A stretch of 64,000 bases of DNA from Sphaerotilus natans (lineage in GTDB: Bacteria > Pseudomonadota > Gammaproteobacteria > Burkholderiales > Burkholderiaceae_C). Positions 49,412 to 64,000 of this stretch are shown one piece after another (positions within the stretch are counted from its first letter, which is position 1; every line of letters begins with the position of its first letter). The translations under genes and the position numbers were made by a program. The stretch covers positions 57,604-121,603 of the forward strand of contig NZ_FTMZ01000014.1 of the NCBI RefSeq assembly GCF_900156335.1. The letters are read 5' to 3'. The notes under the pieces were generated by a model, which worked only from the letters and a program-made list of their open reading frames with translations, had not been told where the DNA came from and searched no databases.

Positions 49412-50974
49412 TCAGGACAAGGTCTCCACATCAAAAGCCACCAGATTGCGCTCCGCGCGGCTGAACTCGACGCCGATCAGGTGCACCGGCTCGCCCCGGT
49501 CGCGGTATTTCTCGGCGTAGCCCTTGGCGCGGATCTGCGCGATGGCGCGCCCCTCCGGCACCAGCTCCACGACCTTGAACTCGAAGATCCACACCGCGCC
49601 GCACGCCAGCACCGTCATGTCGATGCGGCCCTTGTTCGTCGTGTCCTCGACGCGGATGTCCAGGCCCAGCGCGGCGAAATGGCTGTAGAAAATGCTCGCC
49701 CAGTAGCCCTCGAACTGCGCGATCGGGCTGTTGCGGTACCAGTCGTTCGGGATCGACGCGAAGAAGGCGTGGAACAGCGCCTTCAGCGGCAACGGATCGC
49801 CGGCTTCCAGCAGATCCCACAGCCGGCTGATCTGCGGCCCCGGGGCGGACAGGTCGCCTGAGAGCGACTGCAGCAGCACGTCGTTCAGGCTGGCCTGCAC
49901 CTCCTGGTTCGGGTACTTCAACTGGAAGTCGGTCCGACCCGGCCGGGCGTGCTCCGAGGCAATCGTCAGGTACCCCGCCTGGAACATCAGCGCCTCGGTC
50001 GGGATCGTGTCCACGTCGAAGGTCGACAGCAGCGTCTCCGGCGCCACCAGCCGTCCCAGATCGGGCGTGAACTGCCGCCGCTCGGTCAGCAGTTTCACCA
50101 GGAAGGTCGGTGTGCCCGTCTCGAACCAGTACGGCTTGAAGCGCCGCTTGCGGAACAGCAGCAGCACGTCGAACGGGTTGTAGACCGACTCGCCCAGCCA
50201 GTTGTAGCCGTTGTACCAGCGGCGGATCTCGTCGCGGTCCAGCCCCGGCAGCTCGGGCGCGAACACGGTGTCCAGATCCTCGTCGGTGTAGCCGCACAGC
50301 GCGCTGTACTCGGGATCGAGCGTGATGTCGGTGAGGTGGTTCAGGCCCGAGAACAGGCTGACCTTGCTGAACTTCGACACGCCGGTCAGGAAGACAAACT
50401 TCAGGTGCGCATCAGCCCCTTTCAGCACCGAATACAGGTTCTTCAGCCCCTCGCGCATCGCCCGCGCCGTCTCCGGCTGGTCGATGTTGTCCAGGATCGG
50501 CTTGTCGTACTCGTCGATCAGCACCACGGCCCGTTCTCCATGCCGCTCATGCGCCCGGCGGATCAGCTCGCTGAAACGGCCCGCGATCGACTCCGCGGCA
50601 CCCGGCTCGACGCCCAGATCCTGCGCCGCCTCGTGCAGGATCTCGCCGATGCGCTGGTCCAGCGACGCCCGGCTCTGCAGCACGCCGTCCGAGAAGCTGA
50701 TGCAGATCACCGGATGCCGGCGCGTCCAGTCCCAGCGCGTCTCGGCCGCCAGCCCCGTGAACAGCGCCTGATTCCCCTCGAACAGCTCCTTGAGCGTGTC
50801 CACCAGCAGGCTCTTGCCGAAGCGGCGCGGCCGGCTGAGGAAAAACGCAGAGCCCGATTCGATCAGGTCGATCGCCAAGCCCGTCTTGTCCACGTAGTAG
50901 CAGTTGTCCTCACGCAGCTTGGCGAAGGTCTGGATGCCGATCGGCAGGCGGCGCTTGGGGGTCGGGGAGGTCAT
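49412..50974 (-). CDS. AAA-like ATPase with PD-(D/E)XK nuclease domain
   Basis: A 520-residue protein. The N-terminal domain (PIGIQTFAKLREDNCYYVDK, phosphate loop SRPRRFGKSLLVDTL, VVLIDEYDKPILD) is the AAA-ATPase-like family that pairs with a C-terminal PDDEXK_9 nuclease; here GRIDMTVLACGAVWIFEFKV supplies D...ExK. Many copies per genome are common and function is unknown, possibly defence or mobile-element related. Start at 50,974. It stands alone with gaps on both sides. Confidence 0.88.
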   Translation of the reverse strand: MTSPTPKRRLPIGIQTFAKLREDNCYYVDKTGLAIDLIESGSAFFLSRPRRFGKSLLVDTLKELFEGNQALFTGLAAETRWDWTRRHPVICISFSDGVLQSRASLDQRIGEILHEAAQDLGVEPGAAESIAGRFSELIRRAHERHGERAVVLIDEYDKPILDNIDQPETARAMREGLKNLYSVLKGADAHLKFVFLTGVSKFSKVSLFSGLNHLTDITLDPEYSALCGYTDEDLDTVFAPELPGLDRDEIRRWYNGYNWLGESVYNPFDVLLLFRKRRFKPYWFETGTPTFLVKLLTERRQFTPDLGRLVAPETLLSTFDVDTIPTEALMFQAGYLTIASEHARPGRTDFQLKYPNQEVQASLNDVLLQSLSGDLSAPGPQISRLWDLLEAGDPLPLKALFHAFFASIPNDWYRNSPIAQFEGYWASIFYSHFAALGLDIRVEDTTNKGRIDMTVLACGAVWIFEFKVVELVPEGRAIAQIRAKGYAEKYRDRGEPVHLIGVEFSRAERNLVAFDVETLS

Positions 50975-51035
50975 CCGGGCAGTGTAGCCAGCGGGCACTC
51001 ATCGGCAGGGGGTTGCATCGCTGGCGCGATGCTCA

Positions 51036-51842
<807 letters not shown>

Positions 51843-51900
51843 CGGGGTCTCCTCAGGTGGGTGCACGGCGCAGCTTAGCGCCAGCGGCGACAATCACGCC

Positions 51901-52980
51901 ATGTCAGCAACCCCGAACCCGATGCGCCGCCGCCTGACGGCGCGGCTCGCCACCGCGGCTGCCGCCCTGGCGGTCGCCCCGGTCCTGGCCACCGCCCAGA
52001 CCGTGCCTTCGCCGCCGCCCGGCTACGAGGGCCGCGAGGATGTCTCTGCCTTCGTGCGCCAGCTCGTCAGCCGCCACCCCCAGCTCGACGACGAGGTGGT
52101 GGCCACCGCGCTGGCCGATGCCCGCTACCAGCCGCAGGTCGCGCGGCTGATCATGCCGGCGGCCAGCCCGGCGGCGAAGAACTGGAAGGTCTACCGCTCG
52201 CGCTTTCTCGACACGCTGCGGGTGCGCGAGGGCGTGAAGTTCTGGCGCGACAACGAGGCGGTGCTGGCGGCGGCCGAGGCGCGCTGGGGCGTGCCGGCCG
52301 CGGTGATCGTGTCGATCATCGGCGTGGAGACGATCTACGGCCGCCAGACCGGCGGCTTTCGCGCGATCGACGCGCTCTCAACGCTGGCCTTCGATTTTCC
52401 GCGCGGGCGCAGCGACCGCTCGGCCTTCTTCCGCGACGAGCTCGAAGCCCTGTTCGTGCTGGCCGCGCGCGACCGGATCAACGTGATGACGATCCGCGGC
52501 TCCTACGCCGGCGCGCTGGGCATGCCGCAGTTCATGCCCAGCTCCTGGCTGAAGTTCGCGGTCGACTTCGACGAGGACGGCCGCGTCGACCTGCACCGCA
52601 GCGTCGCCGACGTGGTCGGCAGCGTGGCGAACTTCCTGTCGGTGCACGGCTGGCAGCGCGATCTGCCGACCCATTTCGACGTGCTGCCGCCGCCCGAGGG
52701 TCCGGACCGCGAGGCGCTGCTGGCGCCCGACATCCTGCCCAGCTTCAAGGCGGCGGACCTGGCCGCGCGCGGCGCCACGCTCAGCCCGGCAGGACAGCAG
52801 TTCACCGGTCAGCTCGCGCTGGTGGAGCTGCGCAACGGCGTCGAGCCGCCCTCCTTCGTCGCCGGCACCGGCAACTTCTGGACCATCACCCGCTACAACT
52901 GGTCGGCCTACTACGCGATGGCGGTCATCGACCTGGCCGACACGCTCTCGGCGCTGAAGCTCGTCGCCGATCAGCGCTGA
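51901..52980 (+). CDS. mltB: Lytic murein transglycosylase B
   Basis: A 359-residue periplasmic enzyme cutting peptidoglycan to 1,6-anhydro ends. Signal peptide (LATAAAALAVAPVLATAQT), then the SLT_2 domain: catalytic Glu in IIGVETIYGRQTGGF, FPRGRSDRSAFFRDELEAL, and GSYAGALGMPQFMPSSWLKF with FDEDGRVDL. The late NGVEPPSFVAGTGNFWTITRYN is also characteristic. It is followed 13 bp later by the ABC-F gene on the same strand. Confidence 0.94.
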   Translation: MSATPNPMRRRLTARLATAAAALAVAPVLATAQTVPSPPPGYEGREDVSAFVRQLVSRHPQLDDEVVATALADARYQPQVARLIMPAASPAAKNWKVYRSRFLDTLRVREGVKFWRDNEAVLAAAEARWGVPAAVIVSIIGVETIYGRQTGGFRAIDALSTLAFDFPRGRSDRSAFFRDELEALFVLAARDRINVMTIRGSYAGALGMPQFMPSSWLKFAVDFDEDGRVDLHRSVADVVGSVANFLSVHGWQRDLPTHFDVLPPPEGPDREALLAPDILPSFKAADLAARGATLSPAGQQFTGQLALVELRNGVEPPSFVAGTGNFWTITRYNWSAYYAMAVIDLADTLSALKLVADQR

Positions 52981-52993
52981 ACCTGACTTTCCC

Positions 52994-54949
<1,956 letters not shown>

Positions 54950-54967
54950 GCGCCGCCCCGCGCCGGA

Positions 54968-55867
54968 TCACTCCAGCGCGAACACCTCGTCACCCGGCTC
55001 CGGCACGCAGTCGTCGCCCAGCGGCGCCCAGCCCCGGCGCAGCACGCCACGGGCGCCGGCATGGCAGAACTGCAGCCGCTCGGCGGCAGGCCAGCGCTGG
55101 CGCATGAAGTCCTCGAGCGCCGCCGGCAGGCTGACCTGCATGTGCCCGGCGGCCAGATCCTCGGGCGGATGATCGTCATGGTGCAGCCAGGGCACCAGGC
55201 GCGTGAGGTCGACCGCCCAGAGCGGCAGCTCGATGCGGCTGGGCTGATAGCCGGCGCGGCGCAGCCAGGCCTGCGCGGCCTCGCGCCCGGGACCGGCGCC
55301 ACCGGCGGCCGCGATCAGCTCGATCGCCCACTGGTTGCAGTTCTGGTAGCGGCTCGAGAAGGCATGCGCGTTGGGGCTGTAGACGGCGCCCAGCACCTCG
55401 AGCGAGCGCCCGGCGTCGAGCAATGCGGCCTCCAGCGCGGCCTCGTCGGCTCCGGCCTCCAGCGGCAGCAGCAGCACCGACAGATGACCCCGCTCAGGCC
55501 GCTCGGCACCAGCCAGGAAGCCGGCCAGCCCCTGGTCGAACAGGCGTGATCGGCCCTCCTCGCAGGCGTAATAGAGCTGGCGCACCGACCACGGCCCGTC
55601 GGCGCTGGCGCGCACGCTGAAGCCGGCATGCGAGAAGCGGTGGCCGATGCGATCCAGATCGAGACCGGCGCGCGACACCAGCGCGAGCCGACGCCCGGAA
55701 GCGTCCAGCGCAGTGCGAACGCGCTCGGCGAGCATCAGCATCCGGCCGATGGCACGCGGCCCCGGATCTGCTGCGGCCGCGCACGGCCTCAGCCAATCCG
55801 CCCGGGCCGGCAGCGCTGCCAGCAGCAGGACCAGCAGCGCCAGCGGCCAGGCCGCCGCCCGGCTCAC
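54968..55867 (-). CDS. DUF2145 protein, secreted
   Basis: A 299-residue protein with signal peptide (WPLALLVLLLAALPARA) and the DUF2145 pattern LVSRAGLDLDRIGHRFSHAG, LYYACEEGRSRLFDQGLAGF, YQNCNQWAIELIA and PSRIELPLWAVDLTRLVPWL. The Cys/His arrangement recalls papain-like folds, but no enzymatic activity is known to me. It starts with GTG overlapping the stop of the upstream gene, so the two are coupled. Typical of Burkholderiales and some other proteobacteria. Confidence 0.85.
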   Translation of the reverse strand: MSRAAAWPLALLVLLLAALPARADWLRPCAAAADPGPRAIGRMLMLAERVRTALDASGRRLALVSRAGLDLDRIGHRFSHAGFSVRASADGPWSVRQLYYACEEGRSRLFDQGLAGFLAGAERPERGHLSVLLLPLEAGADEAALEAALLDAGRSLEVLGAVYSPNAHAFSSRYQNCNQWAIELIAAAGGAGPGREAAQAWLRRAGYQPSRIELPLWAVDLTRLVPWLHHDDHPPEDLAAGHMQVSLPAALEDFMRQRWPAAERLQFCHAGARGVLRRGWAPLGDDCVPEPGDEVFALE

Positions 55868-56361
55868 AGCGTGACCGGGCGCGAGCCGAGCTCGCGATGG
55901 CGCACATCGTCCAGCACCAGGAAGAAGGGGTCGACGGCACCGGCACGGGCCAGCTCGAAGCCCCAGCCCTGGCGGCGCACGTTCAGCAGTACGCCGGCGC
56001 CCAGCGCCTGGCGCTCGGCCAGCACGCGCGGCAGCTTCAGCACCAGCTCGGCGCCACCGGGCTCGGCCTGCAGCGTCAGCGCCAGCAGCGCACGCCCGGG
56101 CTCGGCAGCGTCAGGCGCCAGCTCGGCCACATCGGTCACCCGCCAGTCGCCGGCGGCCAGATCACCGCCCGACGAGCTTCGGCTCGACTGGCCGATGGAG
56201 GTCGACAGGCTGCCGACCGACGAGGAGGCGCTGTCGAGCGCCGAGGACGCCGCGGTGCTGGCGGCAACCGCCGGCACCGCCGCCGTGGCCTGAGCCAGCG
56301 CCAGCAGCACAGGCAGCGCGCAGACGCGCCGCAGACGGAAAGAGATCGAGGAATCGTTCAT
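55864..56361 (-). CDS. Secreted uncharacterised protein
   Basis: A 165-residue protein with signal peptide (VCALPVLLALAQATAAVPAVA), a Ser/Ala-rich linker and a beta-rich end (WRVTDVAELAPDAAEPGRAL, ALGAGVLLNVRRQGWGFELA, DVRHRELGSRPVTL). It overlaps the DUF2145 gene by four bases, implying a joint role. Such pairs are frequent in Burkholderiales. No function known. Start at 56,361. Confidence 0.7.
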   Translation of the reverse strand: MNDSSISFRLRRVCALPVLLALAQATAAVPAVAASTAASSALDSASSSVGSLSTSIGQSSRSSSGGDLAAGDWRVTDVAELAPDAAEPGRALLALTLQAEPGGAELVLKLPRVLAERQALGAGVLLNVRRQGWGFELARAGAVDPFFLVLDDVRHRELGSRPVTL

Positions 56362-56490
56362 GCGCAGGACGTTAGCAGCGACAGGCAGGAGTCGACTCCC
56401 CGATCTGAGCGGTGTTCCGCGTCGACTTCGGTTAGTGTCACGCCCTTTCATGCAACCTTCAGCTTCGCGCCACGATGCGCGCCGTCCGCC

Positions 56491-57316
56491 TTGTCACTCC
56501 GCTTCCTGCCCTCCGCGCTGGCCTGTGCCGCCGCGCTCGTGCTGCTGCCCGTGCCGGCCAGCGCCTTCGACTCTCCCTTCAAGTCCTTCCTGCCTGGATC
56601 GGCGCGCACCGACGAGCAGCCCGCGACACCGGCCGCGGATGCGCCGCGGGGCTATCCCGGCAGCAGCAGCCGCTGCCCGCAGTTCTTCCCGCAGAAGAGC
56701 GTGCTGCCACGCATCGACCTCAGCCCGCAGCGCCGGCTGCGCGAGCTGTGCTTCGATGCCTTCGCGGTCGTTCATTCCGGCCAGAGCCGCACGCCGGTGC
56801 TGGTGATCGAGCGGCTGACGCGGCGCCAGCTGCAGGACGCCCGCGGCGAGGAGCGCACCAACCGCTTCTACCCGGAAGCCCGTCTGCCCTCGGCCGATCG
56901 GGCCACGCCGGACGACTACCGGAACTCCGGCTTCGACCGCGGCCACATGGCGCCGGCCGCCGACATGCCCACCGCGCAGGCGATGGCGCAGAGCTTCTCG
57001 ATGGCCAACATGGTGCCGCAGGCGCAGCAGAACAACCGCGGCCCCTGGGCCGACATCGAGCAGGCCACCCGCAAGTACGTGATGCGCAGCCAGGGCGCGG
57101 TCCAGGTCTACACCGGTCCGATGTTCCCGAAACGGCCTCGCACCATCGGCGACAACCAGGTCTGGGTGCCCTCGCAGCTCTACAAGCTGGTCTACGACGA
57201 GAGCGAGAACCGCGCCTGGGCCTACTGGATCGACAACCGCGACGACGTGCAGATGCCGCGCCCGATCAGCTATGCGGAGCTGGTCAAGCGCACCGGCATC
57301 GAGTTCCTGCCCGGTC

Positions 57317-57333
<17 letters not shown>
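56491..57333 (+). CDS. DNA/RNA non-specific endonuclease, secreted
   Basis: About 280 residues. Signal peptide (LRFLPSALACAAALVLLPVP ending ASA), a linker, then a NUC1-type nuclease: DDYRNSGFDRGHMAPAADM contains the DRGH active-site motif and NMVPQAQQNNRGPW the metal-binding asparagine; VQVYTGPMF and VWVPSQLYKLVYD are also typical. No in-frame ATG precedes the signal peptide; a TTG at 56,491 gives a normal N terminus. An ATG at 56,475 lies in another frame. Convergent overlap with the hybrid kinase gene. Confidence 0.85.
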
Positions 57334-60728
<3,395 letters not shown>

Positions 60729-60748
<20 letters not shown>

Positions 60749-62097
60749 CCTGGGCTGCCGGCGGGTTGGGGGCCGATGCGGCGGCGGTCGCCGCGAAGGC
60801 CGGCGACCGGGCAATGGACGGCGACGCCGGCACGGACGCGGACTCGCTCATGCCGGAGAGCCGGAACTGCGCCAGCACCCCGTCCAGATCACGCGCCTGG
60901 GCCGCCAGCACATCCGCGATCGCGAAGGTCTCGGTGGCCAGCTGCAGGTTCTCGCGGGTGGTCTCGCGCAGCGCGAACAGCGTGTCGCGCATCGCCAGCA
61001 GCCCGTCGGCATGCTCGTTGGTGTCGGCCGACAGGTTGTGGAAGGTGGTGTCGACCCGGGTGACCGCCTCGCTGAGCCGCTCGATCGTGGTGCCGGCGAC
61101 CGAAGCCAGCGCACTGCCCTCGGTCGAAGCCCGCACCGACTCGCCGATCAGCCCCTTGATCTCGGCCGCGGCCTGGGTGACGCGCTGCGCCAGCATGCGG
61201 ACCTCGCCCGCCACCACCGCGAAGCCCCGCCCCTGCTCGCCGGCACGCGCGGCCTCCACCGCCGCATTCAGCGCCAGGATGTTGGTCTGGAAGGCGATGC
61301 CGTCGATCACGCCGATGATGTCGGTGATGCGACGCGCGTCGGCGTCGATGCGGTGCATCTGCGCCACCATGCGGGTCACGATCTCGCCGCCCTCGCGGGC
61401 CAGCGCAGTCGCCGACTGCGCGGTGGCGCGTGCCGCCATCGCCGCGCCAGCACTGTCCTTGACGATCACCGCGATCTGGTCGAGCGACACCGCCACATCG
61501 CCCAGTTCGCGCGCGGCCTGCTCGCTGCGCTCGCCCAGGCGCTGGCCGCTGTCCTGCAAGGTGGCCGCGGACTCGCCCGTCGACTGCGCGGAGCGCCGGG
61601 CCTGCGCCAGCATCTGGCCGACCCGCTCCTGCACATCCTTCAGACGCTGACCCAGCGGTGTCTCGGCCCTCAGCACCTCGAGATTGAGATGGATGCGTCC
61701 GGAGCGGCCCATCGCGCGCACCAGGAAATCCACATCGAACAGCGCCTGCGCCTGGTCGGCCCGCCGGCGGGCATCGAGGATGCCGAAGACGCCCTGGGCC
61801 AGCGTCAGCAGCAGCCAGACAGGCAGGCCGGCCGGCCATCAGCAGCGCCGCGCCCTGCAGCAACGCGGCCAGCAGGGGCAGCAGGGGCCGCTGCAGCAGC
61901 GGCAGCAGCATCAGCAGCACCGCGCCGGGCAAGGGCGCCAGCGTCTGGGCCGGCCGCTGCCATGGCCAGATGGCCGCGCCCAGCACCGCCAGCCCGAGCA
62001 GCAGCAGCCCCGGCCTCGAGCGCAGTGCAGCCGCCAGCCCATGGGCTGTACGGCTGAGCCAGGAAGAAGGAATCGTTTCCAGGGAGCGGTCGGACAT
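60729..62097 (-). pseudogene. Methyl-accepting chemotaxis-type receptor, frameshifted
   Basis: The N-terminal part (start 62,097, MSDRSLETIPSSWLSRTAHG, several hydrophobic segments to [13 protein letters not shown]) and the signalling part ([20 protein letters not shown] ... hairpin tip [20 protein letters not shown] and [20 protein letters not shown]) are in different frames. The change falls near 61,825-61,840, in GGCCGGCCGGCCTGCC, and one extra base explains it. Joined, it would be a ~455-residue receptor with membrane segments but no large sensor domain. Either a true pseudogene or a sequencing slip. A shortened product from within 61,733 is possible. Confidence 0.75.
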
Positions 62098-62256
62098 CGG
62101 CAGGACTCGCAAGGGGTCGACCGGCAGCGTAGGTCGCCTCACGCCAAGGGGTCCGGGCGAACAGCCTCAGGTCGATCCGGCTGTTTCCACCATCAGACGC
62201 GCGTCACGCCTCTAGATTCGGCAGCATCGCCTTGCCTTGCCGACCGGAAACCGCCC

Positions 62257-62619
62257 ATGAAACGTGTCCTCGTCATCGACGACCAGCCCGAGATCCGCGA
62301 ACTGATCCGGATGACCCTGGAGATCGAGAACATCGAGGTGCACGAGGCCGGCGATGGCAGCGAAGGTCTGGCCAGCGCCCTGCGGCTGCGCCCGGACCTG
62401 GTGCTGCTCGACGTCATGATGCCCGGCACCCTCGATGGCTTCGCGGTCTGCCAGCGCCTGCGCGGCGACGCCACGCTGCGCCGCACGCCGGTCATCATGC
62501 TGACCTCGAAGACAGAAGCCGCCGACCGCCGCCGCGGCCTGGAGTCCGGCGCCAGCGCCTTCCTGACCAAGCCCTTCAGCCCGCGCCAGCTGCTGTCGGT
62601 GGTGGACAGACTGGCCTGA
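62257..62619 (+). CDS. Single-domain response regulator (CheY-like)
   Basis: A 120-residue receiver domain with no output part. Acidic pocket VIDDQPE (~6-12), phosphoacceptor Asp in LVLLDVMMPGTLDG, Thr/Ser in IMLTSK and Lys in FLTKPFSPRQ. It is divergent from the chemotaxis/hybrid-kinase genes and may take phosphate from the kinase's Hpt domain. Start at 62,257. Confidence 0.92.
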   Translation: MKRVLVIDDQPEIRELIRMTLEIENIEVHEAGDGSEGLASALRLRPDLVLLDVMMPGTLDGFAVCQRLRGDATLRRTPVIMLTSKTEAADRRRGLESGASAFLTKPFSPRQLLSVVDRLA

Positions 62620-62645
62620 CACGCTCTTCCTGGCGGGGCACAAAG

Positions 62646-62680
62646 CAAAAACCCCGAGCCATTGAATGACTCGGGGTTTG
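62646..62680 (-). terminator. Terminator after tRNA-Ser, two-way
   Basis: AAACCCCGAG...CTCGGGGTTT stem with an ~11-nt loop and TTTTTGC on the minus strand, five bases beyond the tRNA 3' end. On the plus strand it also follows the response regulator gene. Confidence 0.85.
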
Positions 62681-62683
62681 CAT

Positions 62684-62774
<91 letters not shown>

Positions 62775-62825
62775 GGAAAGACATGCATTCTAGCATGAGA
62801 AATTCATGATTGAAAAGATCTGCAT

Positions 62826-62848
62826 GAAAAAGGGGGCCGAAGCCCCCT
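62826..62848 (-). terminator. Terminator after livK-type gene
   Basis: AGGGGGC-UUCG-GCCCCCU stem with stable UUCG-type tetraloop followed by TTTTTC on the minus strand, ~65 bp after the stop of the binding-protein gene. The 62,775-62,914 interval holds nothing else. Confidence 0.88.
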
Positions 62849-62914
62849 CGTCGTGTCGTCGTCGCTGCTGCCGCCACGGACCCCGGATCCGCCCGACAGC
62901 GCAACGCCCGACGC

Positions 62915-64000
62915 TCAGCGCACCACCGCGATCTGCTCGCGGTTGCCACCCTTGTAGGTGAACATCGTCAGCGCGCCGTTCTTGATGTCGCCCTTCTCGT
63001 CGAAGGTGATCGTGCCGGTCACGCCCTTGTAGCCCGAGGTCTTCGCCAGCACCGGCAGATACTTCGCCGGATCGCTCGAGCCCGCCTTCTCCATCGCAGC
63101 CACCAGCACGTTCACCGAGTCGTACACATACGGTGCGTAGATCTGCACGTCCGCGTTGAACTTCGTCTTGAAGCGGGCCTTGAACTCGTCCATGCCCTTC
63201 TTCTGCTCGCCTTCGACGCCGCCAGCCTCGGCGCACACCACCTGGCTGTCCTCCATCGCGCCGCCCGACAGCTTGGGCAGCTCGCCCGAGCAGATGCCGT
63301 CGCCGCCCATGAACTTCGCCTTGATGCCCAGCTGCTTCATCTGCCGGATCATCGGGCCCGCCACCGCGTCCATCCCGCCGAAGAACACGATGTCCGGCTT
63401 CTTCGCCTTCAGGTTGGTCAGGATCGCGGTGAAGTCCGTCGCCTTGTCGTTGGTGAACTCGCGCGCCACCGTGCGGCCGCCCGCGGCCTTCACGCCCTTC
63501 TCGAACTCGTCGGCAACGCCCTGACCGTAGGCGGTGCGGTCATCGATCACCGCGATCGACTTGCCCTTGAGCTGCGTCACCGCGTACTTGCCCAGCGTGC
63601 CGCCCAGGTGCACGTCGTCCGCCACCACGCGGAAGGTCGTCTTGAAGCCCTGGCGCGTGTACTTCGGGTTCGTCGCCGTCGGCGACACCTGCGGAATGCC
63701 CGCGTCGCTGTAGATCTTCGACGCCGGGATCGACGTGCCCGAGCTCAGGTGGCCCACCACGCCGGCGACCTTCGAGTCCACCAGCTTCTGCGCCGCCGCC
63801 GTGCCCTGCTTCGGGTCACCGCCGTCGTCCTCGGCCAGCAGCTCGAACTTCACCTTCTTGCCGCCGATCGTCACGCCCTTGGCATTGAGCTCGTCCACGG
63901 CCATGCGCGCGCCGTTCTCGTTGTCCTTGCCCAGGTGCGCGATGCCGCCGCTCGTCGGGCCCACATGGCCGATCTTGACCACTTCCTGGGCCGAGGCAGA
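62915..64000 (-). CDS. Branched-chain amino acid ABC transporter substrate-binding protein (5' end outside window)
   Basis: At least 361 residues of a periplasmic LivK/LivJ-type binding protein; the signal peptide lies beyond the window (the visible start reads SASAQEVVKIGHVGPTSGGI, i.e. at or next to the cleavage site). Family segments: NENGARMAVDELNAKG, VVGHLSSGTSIPASKIYSDA, IAVIDDRTAYGQGVADEF, DIVFFGGMDAVAGPMIRQMK and the end GTITFDEKGDIKNGALTMF. It binds leucine/isoleucine/valine or related compounds for an ABC importer. A strong terminator follows. Confidence 0.93.
   Translation of the reverse strand, partial: SASAQEVVKIGHVGPTSGGIAHLGKDNENGARMAVDELNAKGVTIGGKKVKFELLAEDDGGDPKQGTAAAQKLVDSKVAGVVGHLSSGTSIPASKIYSDAGIPQVSPTATNPKYTRQGFKTTFRVVADDVHLGGTLGKYAVTQLKGKSIAVIDDRTAYGQGVADEFEKGVKAAGGRTVAREFTNDKATDFTAILTNLKAKKPDIVFFGGMDAVAGPMIRQMKQLGIKAKFMGGDGICSGELPKLSGGAMEDSQVVCAEAGGVEGEQKKGMDEFKARFKTKFNADVQIYAPYVYDSVNVLVAAMEKAGSSDPAKYLPVLAKTSGYKGVTGTITFDEKGDIKNGALTMFTYKGGNREQIAVVR

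Overview
This window is high-GC DNA from a betaproteobacterium, most likely of the order Burkholderiales. The evidence is the style of the chromosomal genes on the right (mnmC, rmuC, a YceH protein, an ETF-ubiquinone oxidoreductase, mltB, a DUF2145 protein, LivK). About 40.3 kb of temperate siphovirus prophage fills the left and middle, and about 23.7 kb of ordinary chromosome follows. The left end of the prophage lies outside the window.

Prophage, late half (1-26,970, minus strand, read right to left): an upstream block of uncharacterised genes, a ParB/Srx-domain protein paired with a GT-A glycosyltransferase, a secreted Tim44-like membrane protein, a GIY-YIG nuclease, small and large (gpA-type) terminase, a Mor-like helix-turn-helix regulator, gpW, portal, a tailspike placed unusually between portal and capsid, a protease-major capsid fusion, DUF2190 cement, FII-like connector, tail terminator, tail tube, G/GT chaperones joined by a -1 ribosomal frameshift, tape measure, tail-tip proteins ending in a J-like protein, then the lysis genes. 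A 30-bp palindromic element stands 23 nt before the start codons of both gpW and the capsid gene.

Prophage, early half (27-40.2 kb): a primase-helicase gene (minus) is followed by a striking ~270-bp inverted repeat carrying ten GTCCAA hexamers in exact mirror positions, a candidate origin. Next come a structured non-coding stretch, a mixed-strand block of small genes bounded by a duplicated 29-bp hairpin repeat, and a cro/cI switch. Four candidate operators of the form TTAGGC-N3-GCCTAA occupy the cro-cI gap and the promoter of a long rightward operon (33-40.2 kb). That operon encodes small membrane proteins, DUF2303, DUF1382, an H-NS-domain protein with a hexanucleotide-repeat linker, and an Ea22-like protein. 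It ends in a terminator about 35 bp from the attachment site. No integrase is visible; it should lie left of the window.

The prophage sits in the 5' end of rimO: the first 26 codons remain at 40,288-40,365 (minus) and the reading frame then runs into phage DNA.

Chromosome (40.3-64 kb): a c'-type cytochrome lipoprotein, mnmC, rmuC, yceH, an SDR oxidoreductase, an H-NOX-like protein, ETF-QO with a perfect palindrome upstream, adjacent EAL and BLUF genes (probable light-to-c-di-GMP signalling), an AAA/PD-(D/E)XK protein, an enoyl-CoA hydratase-family protein, mltB, an ABC-F ATPase, DUF2145, a DNA/RNA endonuclease, a hybrid histidine kinase, a frameshifted chemotaxis-receptor gene, a receiver protein, tRNA-Ser(GGA), and the 3' part of a LivK-type binding protein.
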